Of a DNA stretch of 64,000 nucleotides, positions 56,671 through 64,000 are shown piece by piece. The position numbers were made by a program, and so were the translations under genes. Origin of the DNA: UBA1764 sp045616685 (GTDB lineage Bacteria > Bacillota > Clostridia > Peptostreptococcales > Anaerovoracaceae); the NCBI GenBank assembly GCA_045616685.1, contig JAZLHF010000014.1:25125-89124 (forward strand), written 5' to 3'. The stretch's first letter is position 1, and the number at the start of each line of letters is the position of its first letter. The notes beneath the pieces are model-generated. The model was not told where the DNA came from and did not search any database. It was given only the letters and a program-made list of their open reading frames with translations.

Positions 56671-57747
56671 TTAGAATCCTTTTGATAAAAATTCTTTCGC
56701 TTCATCAAGTGACATTTCTCTAATCTCGCACTCACCAATTCTGATAGGAACGATAATCTTAATTGTGTCTCCTTGACGTTTTTTATCTAATGCAATCTGT
56801 GCTAAGATTTCTTCTTTTGGAATATCGCATTTCCAAGGTAAACCGTTTATCGCCAATGTACGATAAACTCTTTCAGTAAGCTTCTTTGCGCCAGTTGCAT
56901 TCGCAATTGTGTAAAGACCGATTGCAACGGCATCTCCGTGCGAAATTTCGTATGCACTAGCCTTTTCTATTGCATGCGCAATCGTGTGGCCGAGATTAAG
57001 TAAATTTCTTTGACCACGATCTTCTTCATCTTCAGAAACAATTCTTGATTTAATGGCAATTGCTTTTGCAATTACATCTTCAATATCAAAACTTCCAAGT
57101 TCGAATGACTCAAATAAAAATCTATCTGCTATCATTCCTGCTTTGATTGCTTCTGCAAGTCCCTGATTATAAATATTAGATGACAATGTGTCGAATAAAC
57201 CAGGATCAATTATTACTTGAATTGGTTGATGGAATGCTCCGGCTAAATTTTTCCCTTCTGAAAGATTTACCGCAGTCTTACCGCCAACAGAGGAATCAAC
57301 TGCTGCAAGTACCGTTGTTGGAATCTGAACGTAATCTATTCCTCTCATGTACATTGCTGCGGCAAAACCTGCGAGATCGCCAACAACTCCGCCACCAAGC
57401 GCAACAATTAAATCCGATCTTGTAAATCTCATCTCGGCAAGAAAGTCGATCAAAGAACTTGCGACCTGCATTGTTTTACTCGCTTCACCACCATCGATTA
57501 CAAAATTGCAGACATCAAAACCGCCAGCTCTGAAAGCGACTCTGGCTTCTTCAAGGTAAAGGGCTTCGACTGTTCTGTCAGTTACAATGCAACACTTACC
57601 TGGAGAAATCAGCTCGCCTGCTGGTTTTTCCAAATCTAAGAGCTCCATGGCACGCTGCTGAGCCACAATTTGCCCTGCGCGGTCCAAAATTCCGTGCTCT
57701 ATCAGTACTTCATACGGTTTTTCTGTCTTAACACTAACGGTTTTCAT
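56671..57747 (-). CDS. aroB: 3-dehydroquinate synthase
   Basis: Cyclises DAHP to 3-dehydroquinate using NAD and a metal. 358 residues. Motifs are IVALGGGVVGDLAGFAAAMYMRGIDYVQIPTTVLAAVDSSVGGKTAVN, GLAEAIKAGMI, LNLGHTIAHAIE and ISHGDAVAIG with metal-binding His. A ribosome site is weak. It ends two bases ahead of aroC. Confidence 0.95.
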   Translation of the reverse strand: MKTVSVKTEKPYEVLIEHGILDRAGQIVAQQRAMELLDLEKPAGELISPGKCCIVTDRTVEALYLEEARVAFRAGGFDVCNFVIDGGEASKTMQVASSLIDFLAEMRFTRSDLIVALGGGVVGDLAGFAAAMYMRGIDYVQIPTTVLAAVDSSVGGKTAVNLSEGKNLAGAFHQPIQVIIDPGLFDTLSSNIYNQGLAEAIKAGMIADRFLFESFELGSFDIEDVIAKAIAIKSRIVSEDEEDRGQRNLLNLGHTIAHAIEKASAYEISHGDAVAIGLYTIANATGAKKLTERVYRTLAINGLPWKCDIPKEEILAQIALDKKRQGDTIKIIVPIRIGECEIREMSLDEAKEFLSKGF

Positions 57748-57756
57748 GATTTTTTA

Positions 57757-58737
57757 CTATAACCCAAGTCCAAATGTGTCGCGAACACGCTTTAATGTAT
57801 TCTGAGCAATTACATCCGCTCTTTCAGCGCCGTCATTTAAGGCATCGATAAGGGTCTGACTTTCGCGAATATCCTTATATCTCTGCTGAATAGGAGCAAG
57901 AGATTCGGTTACAACCTCTACGAGGTCTTTCTTAAGATCTCCGTAGCCGTGTCCCTCATAGTCTTTTTCAAGGCTTTCAATAGACCTTCCTGTCAAAGCA
58001 GAATAAATAGAAAGAAGATTTGATACACCAGGCTTGTTTTCAATATCAAACCTGATGATTCCTTCGCTATCTGTTGTTGACTTCATGATGCTCTTCTTAA
58101 TTTTGCTTGGTTCATCAAGAAGTGAAATTCTACTGTGTTCGTTTGCAGCTGATTTTGACATCTTTGCTGTTGGATCGTCTAATGCCATAACACGAGCTCC
58201 AGATTTAAGGAATCTTCCATCAGGAACAACGAAAGTTTTTCCGTACTTGTTGTTAACTCTGATAGCGAGATCTCTTGTAAGCTCGATGTGCTGCTTTTGG
58301 TCGTTACCAACAGGAACGATATCCGTATCATAAAGTAAAATGTCTGCAGCCATAAGTACAGGATAGGTCAAAAGGCCTGCACCAACTGATTCTTTTCCAG
58401 TTGACTTAGCTTTAAACTGAGTCATTCTGAAAAGTTCACCTGTATTTGCACAGCAGTTTAAAATCCAACCAAGTTCTGCATGCCCACTAACCTGTGACTG
58501 AACAAAAACAATGGACTTCTTTGGGTCTACACCAACTGCCATATATAAAGCTGCTACATCTAAGATGTGCTGTTTTAACTCTTTGGGATTTTGAGGAACA
58601 GTGATTGCATGTTCATCAACAATACAGTAAATACATTCATTTTCATCTTGAAGTTCTACAAATTGCTTTAAAGCTCCTAAATAATTTCCAAGATGAATAT
58701 TGCCCGTAGGCTGAACACCACTAAAAACTCTACTCAT
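57757..58737 (-). CDS. trpS: Tryptophanyl-tRNA synthetase
   Basis: Class I synthetase of 326 residues. The HIGH-type motif reads GNIHLGNYLGAL (residues 12-23) and KMSKS is in DDPTAKMSKSAANEHSRI. It lies between gyrA (11-base gap) and aroB (9-base gap), linking charging of tryptophan with the pathway that supplies its precursor. No T-box or trp leader is seen, since it has no leader of its own. Confidence 0.96.
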   Translation of the reverse strand: MSRVFSGVQPTGNIHLGNYLGALKQFVELQDENECIYCIVDEHAITVPQNPKELKQHILDVAALYMAVGVDPKKSIVFVQSQVSGHAELGWILNCCANTGELFRMTQFKAKSTGKESVGAGLLTYPVLMAADILLYDTDIVPVGNDQKQHIELTRDLAIRVNNKYGKTFVVPDGRFLKSGARVMALDDPTAKMSKSAANEHSRISLLDEPSKIKKSIMKSTTDSEGIIRFDIENKPGVSNLLSIYSALTGRSIESLEKDYEGHGYGDLKKDLVEVVTESLAPIQQRYKDIRESQTLIDALNDGAERADVIAQNTLKRVRDTFGLGL

Positions 58738-58748
58738 TATATTTACCT

Positions 58749-61241
58749 TTAAATTTCTAATTGTTCTTGTTCTTCGCCATTCTCTTCCGAAGAATCTTCA
58801 TCACGAGGACCACGAGCCATGCTTACGATTTCACCGTCTTCATTTGTCTTCATGATTCTTACTCCCTGAGTTGTCCTTCCGAGCTTAGAAACTTCGCCGG
58901 CATTAATTCTAATAATGATACCTCCGCTGTTGATGAGGAAGACATCATCGCTATCCTTAACAACCATTGCTCCGATAAGTTCACCAGTCTTTTCGAACTT
59001 GCTCTTGTCATAAGTTAAGAGCCCCTTACCGCCACGAGCCTGAACCTTGTATTCTTTAACAGGTGTTCTCTTGCCGAATCCTTTCTTAGTAACTACGAGA
59101 AGTTGTTCTTTCTTTTCTGCGAGTTCCATGGATACAACTCTATCGCCCTTTTCGAGAGTGATAGCTTTAACTCCAGAAGCAGCTCTTCCCATTTCACGAA
59201 CATCATCTTCACTGAAGCAAATGCATTTACCCTTAGCAGTAATGATGATTACGTTACTTGTGCCGGAAGTTTCCTTAACACTAATAAGTTCATCTCCTTC
59301 GTGAAGCTTCATTGCGATAAGACCAGCCTTGCGGTTTGTATCAAGTTCCTTAATACTCATCTTCTTAATCATACCTTGCTTTGTGCAAAGGATGAGGTAT
59401 CTATCAGCATTAAAATCTTGGATAGGAAGTACTGTTGTAATTCTTTCTCTCTGCATTAAGTTAAGGAAGTTAATTGCAGGTACACCCTTTGCAGTTCTGC
59501 TGCCTTCTGGAATCTCATAACCTTTGATCTTATAGGCCTTACCAAAGTTAGTGAAGAATGTAAGGTTGGTGTGAGTGGATGTTGTTAAGAGATGCTTTAC
59601 AAAGTCATTTTCTCTTGTCGTCTGTCCTGTTACACCTTTGCCTCCACGTCTTTGGAGCTTGTATGTATCAGATGGAATTCTCTTAATGTAACCGAGGTGA
59701 GAAATTGTAACAACTACATTTTCTTCTTCGATTAAATCTGCTTCTTCAAATTCTTCATCATTAGCCTGGATCTGTGTGCGACGTTTGTCTCCCCATTTCT
59801 TTTTAACTTCTTCAAGTTCGGACTTGATTACATCCATAAGAAGTTTTTCATCAGCTAAGATTGCCTTGTACTGCTTAATCTTCTTTTGCAATTCTGCATA
59901 CTCAGCTTCAATCTTGTCGCGTTCAAGACCTTGCAATCTACGAAGTTGCATATCTAAAATTGCCTGAGCCTGCTTATCGGACAGTTTGAATTTCTTCATT
60001 AACTGTTCCTTAGCATCATCATATGCACTTCTGATTGTCTTGATGATTGCATCAATATTATCAAGTGCAATTCTGTAACCTTCTAATATATGCGCGCGCG
60101 CCAAAGCCTTATCAAGCTCAAACTGTGTACGCCTTGTGATTACTTCTTTCTGATGCTTAATGTATTCTTCTAATACTTGCTTAAGGTTAAGTGTCTGTGG
60201 ACGACCATCAACCAAAGCAATCATTATTACACTAAAGTTGCTTTCAAGTTCACTGTGCTTGTAAAGTCTGTTGAGAACTACCTGAGGATTTGCATCCTTC
60301 TTAAGTTCAATAACAACTCTTACTTCACCCTTGGAAGACTCATCACGGATATCTTTAATTCCATCAACTTTTTTATCTCTTACGAGTTCAGCCATGTGCT
60401 GAATCATTACAGCTTTATTAACTGCATAAGGAATTTCGGAAACGATGATTGAGCATCCTTTATTTCCTTCTTCGATTTCAGCCTTTGCTCTAATCTTTAC
60501 CTTACCGATACCTGTCTTGTAAGCATCTTTGATTCCAGCCTTACCAACGATTGTTGCACCAGTTGGGAAGTCAGGTCCTTTTATATGCTTCATCAGATTT
60601 TCAACGGTTGCATCCGGATTGTCAATCAATTCGATTGTTCCATCGATAACTTCACAAAGGTTATGTGGGGGAATTGATGTTGCCATACCTACGGCAATAC
60701 CATTTGCACCATTTACAAGAAGGTTAGGAAATCTGCTTGGAAGTACTACTGGCTCTTCTTCTTCGCCATCATAGTTAGGAACAAAATTTACCGTGTTCTT
60801 TTCAATATCGCGAAGCATTTCCTGTGCAAATGGAGCCATTCTTGCTTCTGTATAACGAGATGCAGCTGCGCCGTCTCCGTCCATGGAGCCGAAGTTACCA
60901 TGCCCATCGACCAGTGTGTATCTCATATTCCAAGGCTGAGCAAGTCTAACCATAGCTTCATAAATAGAAGAATCACCGTGTGGGTGGTATTTACCCATTA
61001 CTTCGCCGACGATTCTTGCGCTCTTTTTATGAGGCTTATCCGGAGTAATACCAAGTGTTGAAAGTCCGTACAAAATTCTTCTATGTACAGGCTTCATGCC
61101 GTCACGAACATCTGGAAGTGCTCGGGCAACGATTACTGACATAGCATAATCGATGTAGGAGGTTTTCATTTCATCATAGATTTCGTGTTGAATGACTCTT
61201 GAAGTATCAACTGTCATTTGTTCTTCTTTATTCTTTGCCAT
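58749..61241 (-). CDS. gyrA: DNA gyrase subunit A
   Basis: A protein of 830 residues that cleaves and rejoins DNA. The catalytic Tyr is Y130 in ASRYTEARM. The quinolone-determining segment reads HPHGDSSIYEAM, with the sensitive-type Ser at 91 and Glu at 95. The C-terminal DNA-wrapping domain has the GyrA box QRRGGKG, which separates it from ParC. AGGAGG precedes the ATG; it follows gyrB by 18 bases. Confidence 0.98.
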   Translation of the reverse strand: MAKNKEEQMTVDTSRVIQHEIYDEMKTSYIDYAMSVIVARALPDVRDGMKPVHRRILYGLSTLGITPDKPHKKSARIVGEVMGKYHPHGDSSIYEAMVRLAQPWNMRYTLVDGHGNFGSMDGDGAAASRYTEARMAPFAQEMLRDIEKNTVNFVPNYDGEEEEPVVLPSRFPNLLVNGANGIAVGMATSIPPHNLCEVIDGTIELIDNPDATVENLMKHIKGPDFPTGATIVGKAGIKDAYKTGIGKVKIRAKAEIEEGNKGCSIIVSEIPYAVNKAVMIQHMAELVRDKKVDGIKDIRDESSKGEVRVVIELKKDANPQVVLNRLYKHSELESNFSVIMIALVDGRPQTLNLKQVLEEYIKHQKEVITRRTQFELDKALARAHILEGYRIALDNIDAIIKTIRSAYDDAKEQLMKKFKLSDKQAQAILDMQLRRLQGLERDKIEAEYAELQKKIKQYKAILADEKLLMDVIKSELEEVKKKWGDKRRTQIQANDEEFEEADLIEEENVVVTISHLGYIKRIPSDTYKLQRRGGKGVTGQTTRENDFVKHLLTTSTHTNLTFFTNFGKAYKIKGYEIPEGSRTAKGVPAINFLNLMQRERITTVLPIQDFNADRYLILCTKQGMIKKMSIKELDTNRKAGLIAMKLHEGDELISVKETSGTSNVIIITAKGKCICFSEDDVREMGRAASGVKAITLEKGDRVVSMELAEKKEQLLVVTKKGFGKRTPVKEYKVQARGGKGLLTYDKSKFEKTGELIGAMVVKDSDDVFLINSGGIIIRINAGEVSKLGRTTQGVRIMKTNEDGEIVSMARGPRDEDSSEENGEEQEQLEI

Positions 61242-61259
61242 TTTGAAATCCTCCTTTCT

Positions 61260-63179
61260 TTATACATCCAAAGTTGCGTACTGTGCATTTTCTTCAATGA
61301 ATGCACGACGTGGTGGAACCTTGTCGCCCATCAATGTTGTGAATATCTGATCTGCCTGAGCAGCATCTTCTATTGTTATCTGTACAAGAGTTCTTGTGTT
61401 ATAATCCATGGTTGTTTCCCAAAGCTGAGTTGCATCCATTTCACCAAGACCTTTGTAACGTTGAATATCAACTTTCTTTCCTCCCTTACCCATTTCTTTA
61501 AGAACCTCTTCTTGTTCCCTATCAGAATATGTGTAACGAATTTCATTACCAACTTTGCATCTGAACAGAGGCGGTTGTGCAGCGTAAACATATCCGCCCT
61601 TGATTAACTCTGGCATATAACGGAAGAAAAGAGTTAATAACAATGTTCTGATATGTGCACCATCGACATCGGCATCTGTCATCATGATAATCTTGTGATA
61701 ACGAAGTTTTTCAATATCAAAATTCTTACCGTATCCGCAACCAAATGCAGTAATCATATCTTTTATAGTATCACTTTGCAGCATTCTATGTTCTTGAACT
61801 TTTTCTACATTCAAAATCTTTCCGCGAAGTGGAAGGATAGCCTGACGTTTTCTGTCACGACCTTCTTTTGCACTGCCACCAGCGGAGTCCCCTTCGACTA
61901 TAAAGATTTCAGAAATTGCAGGATCTTTTTCTGAACAATCTGCAAGTTTTCCTGGAAGGCTATTCTTTTCGAGTGCCCCTTTGCGAGACATTTCTCTGGC
62001 CTTCTTAGCAGCTTCTCTTGCACGTGCAGCAGCTGTACATTTTTCTAAAATTGCTTTTGCCGGAGCAGGATGTTCTTCTAAGAATGCGAGTAAATATTCT
62101 GCATTTGCTTTCTCTACGAAGCCTCTCATATCAGGGTTTCCGAGCTTTGTCTTTGTCTGCCCTTCGAACTGAGGTTCAGTAAGTTTTACAGAAATAATTG
62201 CGGTAAGACCTTCTCTAAAGTCATCACCTTCAAGATCTTTATCGTTGTCTTTTAAGATCTTTGCTTTTCTTGCATAATCATTCATGATTCTTGTCATGGA
62301 TGCTTTAAATCCCATTTCGTGCATGCCGCCTTCGGTTGTACGAATATTATTTGCATATGAAAGAATTGTTTCTGTATATGCAGTTGTCCACTGCATTGCA
62401 ACTTCTACTTCTTTACCCTGACCTTTTACTTCATAGTAAATGATGTCACTATGTACGGCGTCTTTGTTTCTATTTTGCCATTCAACAAATTCTTTTAAAC
62501 CGCCTTCATAATGGAAAGTTTCTTTTTTTGTTTTTCCCTCACGTTCATCAGCTAATGTAATCTTAATTCCTTTGTTAAGGAATGCGGTTTCTCTTAAATG
62601 ATTTTCAAGAGTGTTATAGCTGAATTCAACTGTATCGAAAATTTCTGGATCTGGTTTGAAGCTTACACGACATCCTGTTGTATCACACTTGCCAACAACT
62701 TTCATATCCTGAGTTTTTTTACCGCGGCTGAATTTCATCTGATGAATTTTTCCATCACGACAAGATTCAACTATCATTTCAGTTGAAAGAGCATTAACTA
62801 CTGATGCACCTACACCGTGAAGACCGCCTGAAACTTGGTAACCACCCTTGCCAAATTTTCCCCCGGCATGAAGAACGGTCATGATTACTTCCATAGCAGG
62901 TTTGTGTTCCTTTGGATGCATGTCAACAGGCATACCACGCCCGTCATCGACAACGAGGCAACTTCCATCGTTTAGAATTGTTACTTCGATGTTTTTACAG
63001 TAACCAGCAAGAGCTTCATCGACAGAGTTATCGACGATTTCGTAAACACAGTGATGTAATCCTCTTTCCCCTGTGCTTCCGATATACATACCCGGACGTT
63101 TTCTTACGGGCTCTAACCCTTCAAGAACCTGAATTTGCTCGGCATTGTACTCTTGTGGCTTTTTTATTTCTTTTGCCAT
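61260..63179 (-). CDS. gyrB: DNA gyrase subunit B
   Basis: ATPase subunit of gyrase, about 639 residues. The ATG at 63179 is chosen because GGAGG lies just ahead; an extension to 63200 lacks one. Visible are the GHKL ATPase (ENSVDEAL-type EIVDNSVDEALAGY, DDGRGMPVDMHP, GGLHGVGASVVNALS), TOPRIM EGDSAGGSAKEGRDRKRQAILPLRGKILNVEK and DADVDGAHIRTLLLTLFFR. It is divergent from dnaA across the origin region rather than downstream of it. Confidence 0.98.
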   Translation of the reverse strand: MAKEIKKPQEYNAEQIQVLEGLEPVRKRPGMYIGSTGERGLHHCVYEIVDNSVDEALAGYCKNIEVTILNDGSCLVVDDGRGMPVDMHPKEHKPAMEVIMTVLHAGGKFGKGGYQVSGGLHGVGASVVNALSTEMIVESCRDGKIHQMKFSRGKKTQDMKVVGKCDTTGCRVSFKPDPEIFDTVEFSYNTLENHLRETAFLNKGIKITLADEREGKTKKETFHYEGGLKEFVEWQNRNKDAVHSDIIYYEVKGQGKEVEVAMQWTTAYTETILSYANNIRTTEGGMHEMGFKASMTRIMNDYARKAKILKDNDKDLEGDDFREGLTAIISVKLTEPQFEGQTKTKLGNPDMRGFVEKANAEYLLAFLEEHPAPAKAILEKCTAAARAREAAKKAREMSRKGALEKNSLPGKLADCSEKDPAISEIFIVEGDSAGGSAKEGRDRKRQAILPLRGKILNVEKVQEHRMLQSDTIKDMITAFGCGYGKNFDIEKLRYHKIIMMTDADVDGAHIRTLLLTLFFRYMPELIKGGYVYAAQPPLFRCKVGNEIRYTYSDREQEEVLKEMGKGGKKVDIQRYKGLGEMDATQLWETTMDYNTRTLVQITIEDAAQADQIFTTLMGDKVPPRRAFIEENAQYATLDV

Positions 63180-63213
63180 TTTTTCCTCCGTTTTATACAT
63201 AAACTAACAGCTT

Positions 63214-63222
63214 ATTATACCA
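63214..63222 (-). promoter_or_regulatory. Extended -10 promoter of gyrBA
   Basis: TGGTATAAT on the minus strand about 35 bases ahead of the gyrB ATG. It is the head of a gene run that may extend to 50.5 kb. Confidence 0.5.
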
Positions 63223-63299
63223 CATAATGTAGGTAATTTCCATTTTAAGGCCAAAAATCGCCTATATTTTGAGTTTTTCTATTTTTTAACTTTTTTCTT

Positions 63300-63500
63300 G
63301 CTTTTGCAAAATTAGTCTCTCAAAAGTCCAATTTTTAAAAAATTTTTTACTGGTAATTTTATGCTTTAAAAATCAATATATTGTGGTTGTGGAGTAAATT
63401 CCTCTTTTTTTCCACAAAATAGTGGAAAACCTGTGGAAAAGGCCTGTATTATGCATTCAAAAAGGGGTATTCCTGTGGAAAAACTTTTTTGGTATAATAG
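63300..63500. other. Probable replication origin region (oriC)
   Basis: The 349-base gap between gyrB and dnaA is very AT-rich and contains TTTTCCACA at 63408-63416 and TGTGGAAAA at 63432-63440 and 63474-63482, one base from the classic DnaA box TTATCCACA. Partial sites occur at 63421 (AGTGGAAAA) and 63381 (TTGTGGTTGTGG). AT-rich stretches at 63270-63380 could be the unwinding element. Divergent genes on both sides agree with bidirectional replication from here. Confidence 0.65.
63490..63498 (+). promoter_or_regulatory. Extended -10 promoter of dnaA
   Basis: TGGTATAAT 30 bases ahead of the dnaA ATG, directly beside a DnaA-box-like site at 63474-63482. This would allow DnaA to repress its own gene, as is known in many bacteria. 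Confidence 0.55.
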
Positions 63501-63528
63501 TTAGCACACAATATTTAGAGGAGAAGAC

Positions 63529-64000
63529 ATGCAAAATTCAGAACTGAAATCAAAATGGAAAACAGTCCTTGATACTTGTCCAACAGATAAGGTTAGTGCT
63601 GTTAAATTAGACACATGGTATAGACCTCTTTCACCGACATCCATCGATGAAGAAAATGGCCTAATCTATTGTGTTGCGACTGAAACTAACCCCATGCTTA
63701 AGAATATGATTAGTATCAACTATTCGATTATACGCGACAGCATAGTACAAATTTTTGGCAAGGAGTATAAACTTGAGCTCGTAGAGGATTCTAATATAAC
63801 AGAACCAGAAGATATTCCTGATTTTACTTATAAACATTATACTTTTGATAGTTTCGTTTCTGGTCCTAATAACAGATTGGCTCTGGCCGCAAGTTTAGCA
63901 ATAGCTGAACACTTTACACCAGAATACAATCCACTTTTTATATACGGTGGATCTGGACTTGGAAAGACTCATCTACTTGCCGCTATAGCCCACTATGTAA
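63529..64000 (+). CDS. dnaA: Chromosomal replication initiator DnaA, C-terminus beyond window
   Basis: About 157 residues are present. Domain I reads LKSKWKTVLDTCPTDKV and onward to about residue 85. A short linker leads to the AAA+ domain, where KHYTFDSFVSGPNNRLALAA and Walker A GGSGLGKTH are visible near the right edge. GAGGAGAAG precedes the ATG. The DNA-binding domain lies outside the window. Confidence 0.97.
   Translation, partial: MQNSELKSKWKTVLDTCPTDKVSAVKLDTWYRPLSPTSIDEENGLIYCVATETNPMLKNMISINYSIIRDSIVQIFGKEYKLELVEDSNITEPEDIPDFTYKHYTFDSFVSGPNNRLALAASLAIAEHFTPEYNPLFIYGGSGLGKTHLLAAIAHYV

Overview
The window looks like a stretch of a low-GC, anaerobic Gram-positive chromosome of the class Clostridia. 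The basis is AT-rich DNA, strong GGAGG ribosome sites, BMP-type lipoproteins, an EtfBA/acyl-CoA dehydrogenase operon, an AOR-type tungsten/molybdenum enzyme and glutaminyl-tRNA synthetase. I cannot name the genus; an Anaerovoracaceae- or Lachnospiraceae-like organism is a guess. The right end holds the start of dnaA, a 349-base AT-rich spacer with DnaA-box-like sites (probable oriC), and the divergent gyrB-gyrA pair. The rest of the window therefore lies on one arm leading away from the origin. Most genes are on the minus strand, which is the leading-strand direction for that arm.

Layout, left to right. 0-3.6 kb: partial metG, a DMT exporter, a small membrane protein and a DUF2130 protein. 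3.6-8.5 kb: a BMP/NupOPQ-type nucleoside ABC importer. 8.7-13.8 kb: wecB, tagO/wecA, dCMP deaminase, truA and glnS. 14-16.6 kb: an Lrp-type regulator, a small membrane protein related to the later array, a NUP-family lipoprotein and an unknown protein. 16.6-26.5 kb: a tungsten/molybdenum module. It holds an aldehyde:ferredoxin oxidoreductase, a MoaD-like carrier, a ferredoxin-fused alcohol dehydrogenase, a FecBCD-type ABC importer behind a structured leader with a terminator/antiterminator switch, a P-loop NTPase and a ThiF/MoeB-like enzyme. tRNA-Arg, tadA and an exported Ig-like protein are embedded in it. 

26.6-34.4 kb: the most unusual region. An intact tRNA-Pro(CGG) stands at the left end, and a 64-base 3' fragment of the same tRNA, with two substitutions, stands at the right end. 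Between them lie nine intact tandem genes of one six-helix membrane protein family (subtypes A and B), a decayed tenth copy, and a convergent MATE transporter fused to a RsbW-like ATPase domain. This has the architecture of a tRNA-targeted genomic island, but no integrase is present. A SpoIIE/RsbU-type phosphatase stands just outside it.

34.4-50.5 kb: a CDF metal transporter, etfB-etfA-acyl-CoA dehydrogenase, an AEC transporter, a LarA-like enzyme with malic enzyme, rpsF-ssb-rpsR behind a structured leader, an Opp/Nik-type ABC importer and a second ssb. 50.5-63.2 kb: a tight run of minus-strand genes, gyrB-gyrA-trpS followed by every enzyme of the shikimate pathway (including an AroE-AroK fusion) and chorismate mutase. 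Junctions overlap or are at most about 18 bases, so one long transcription unit is plausible.

All protein calls rest on reading sequence motifs, lengths and context. No database search was run.
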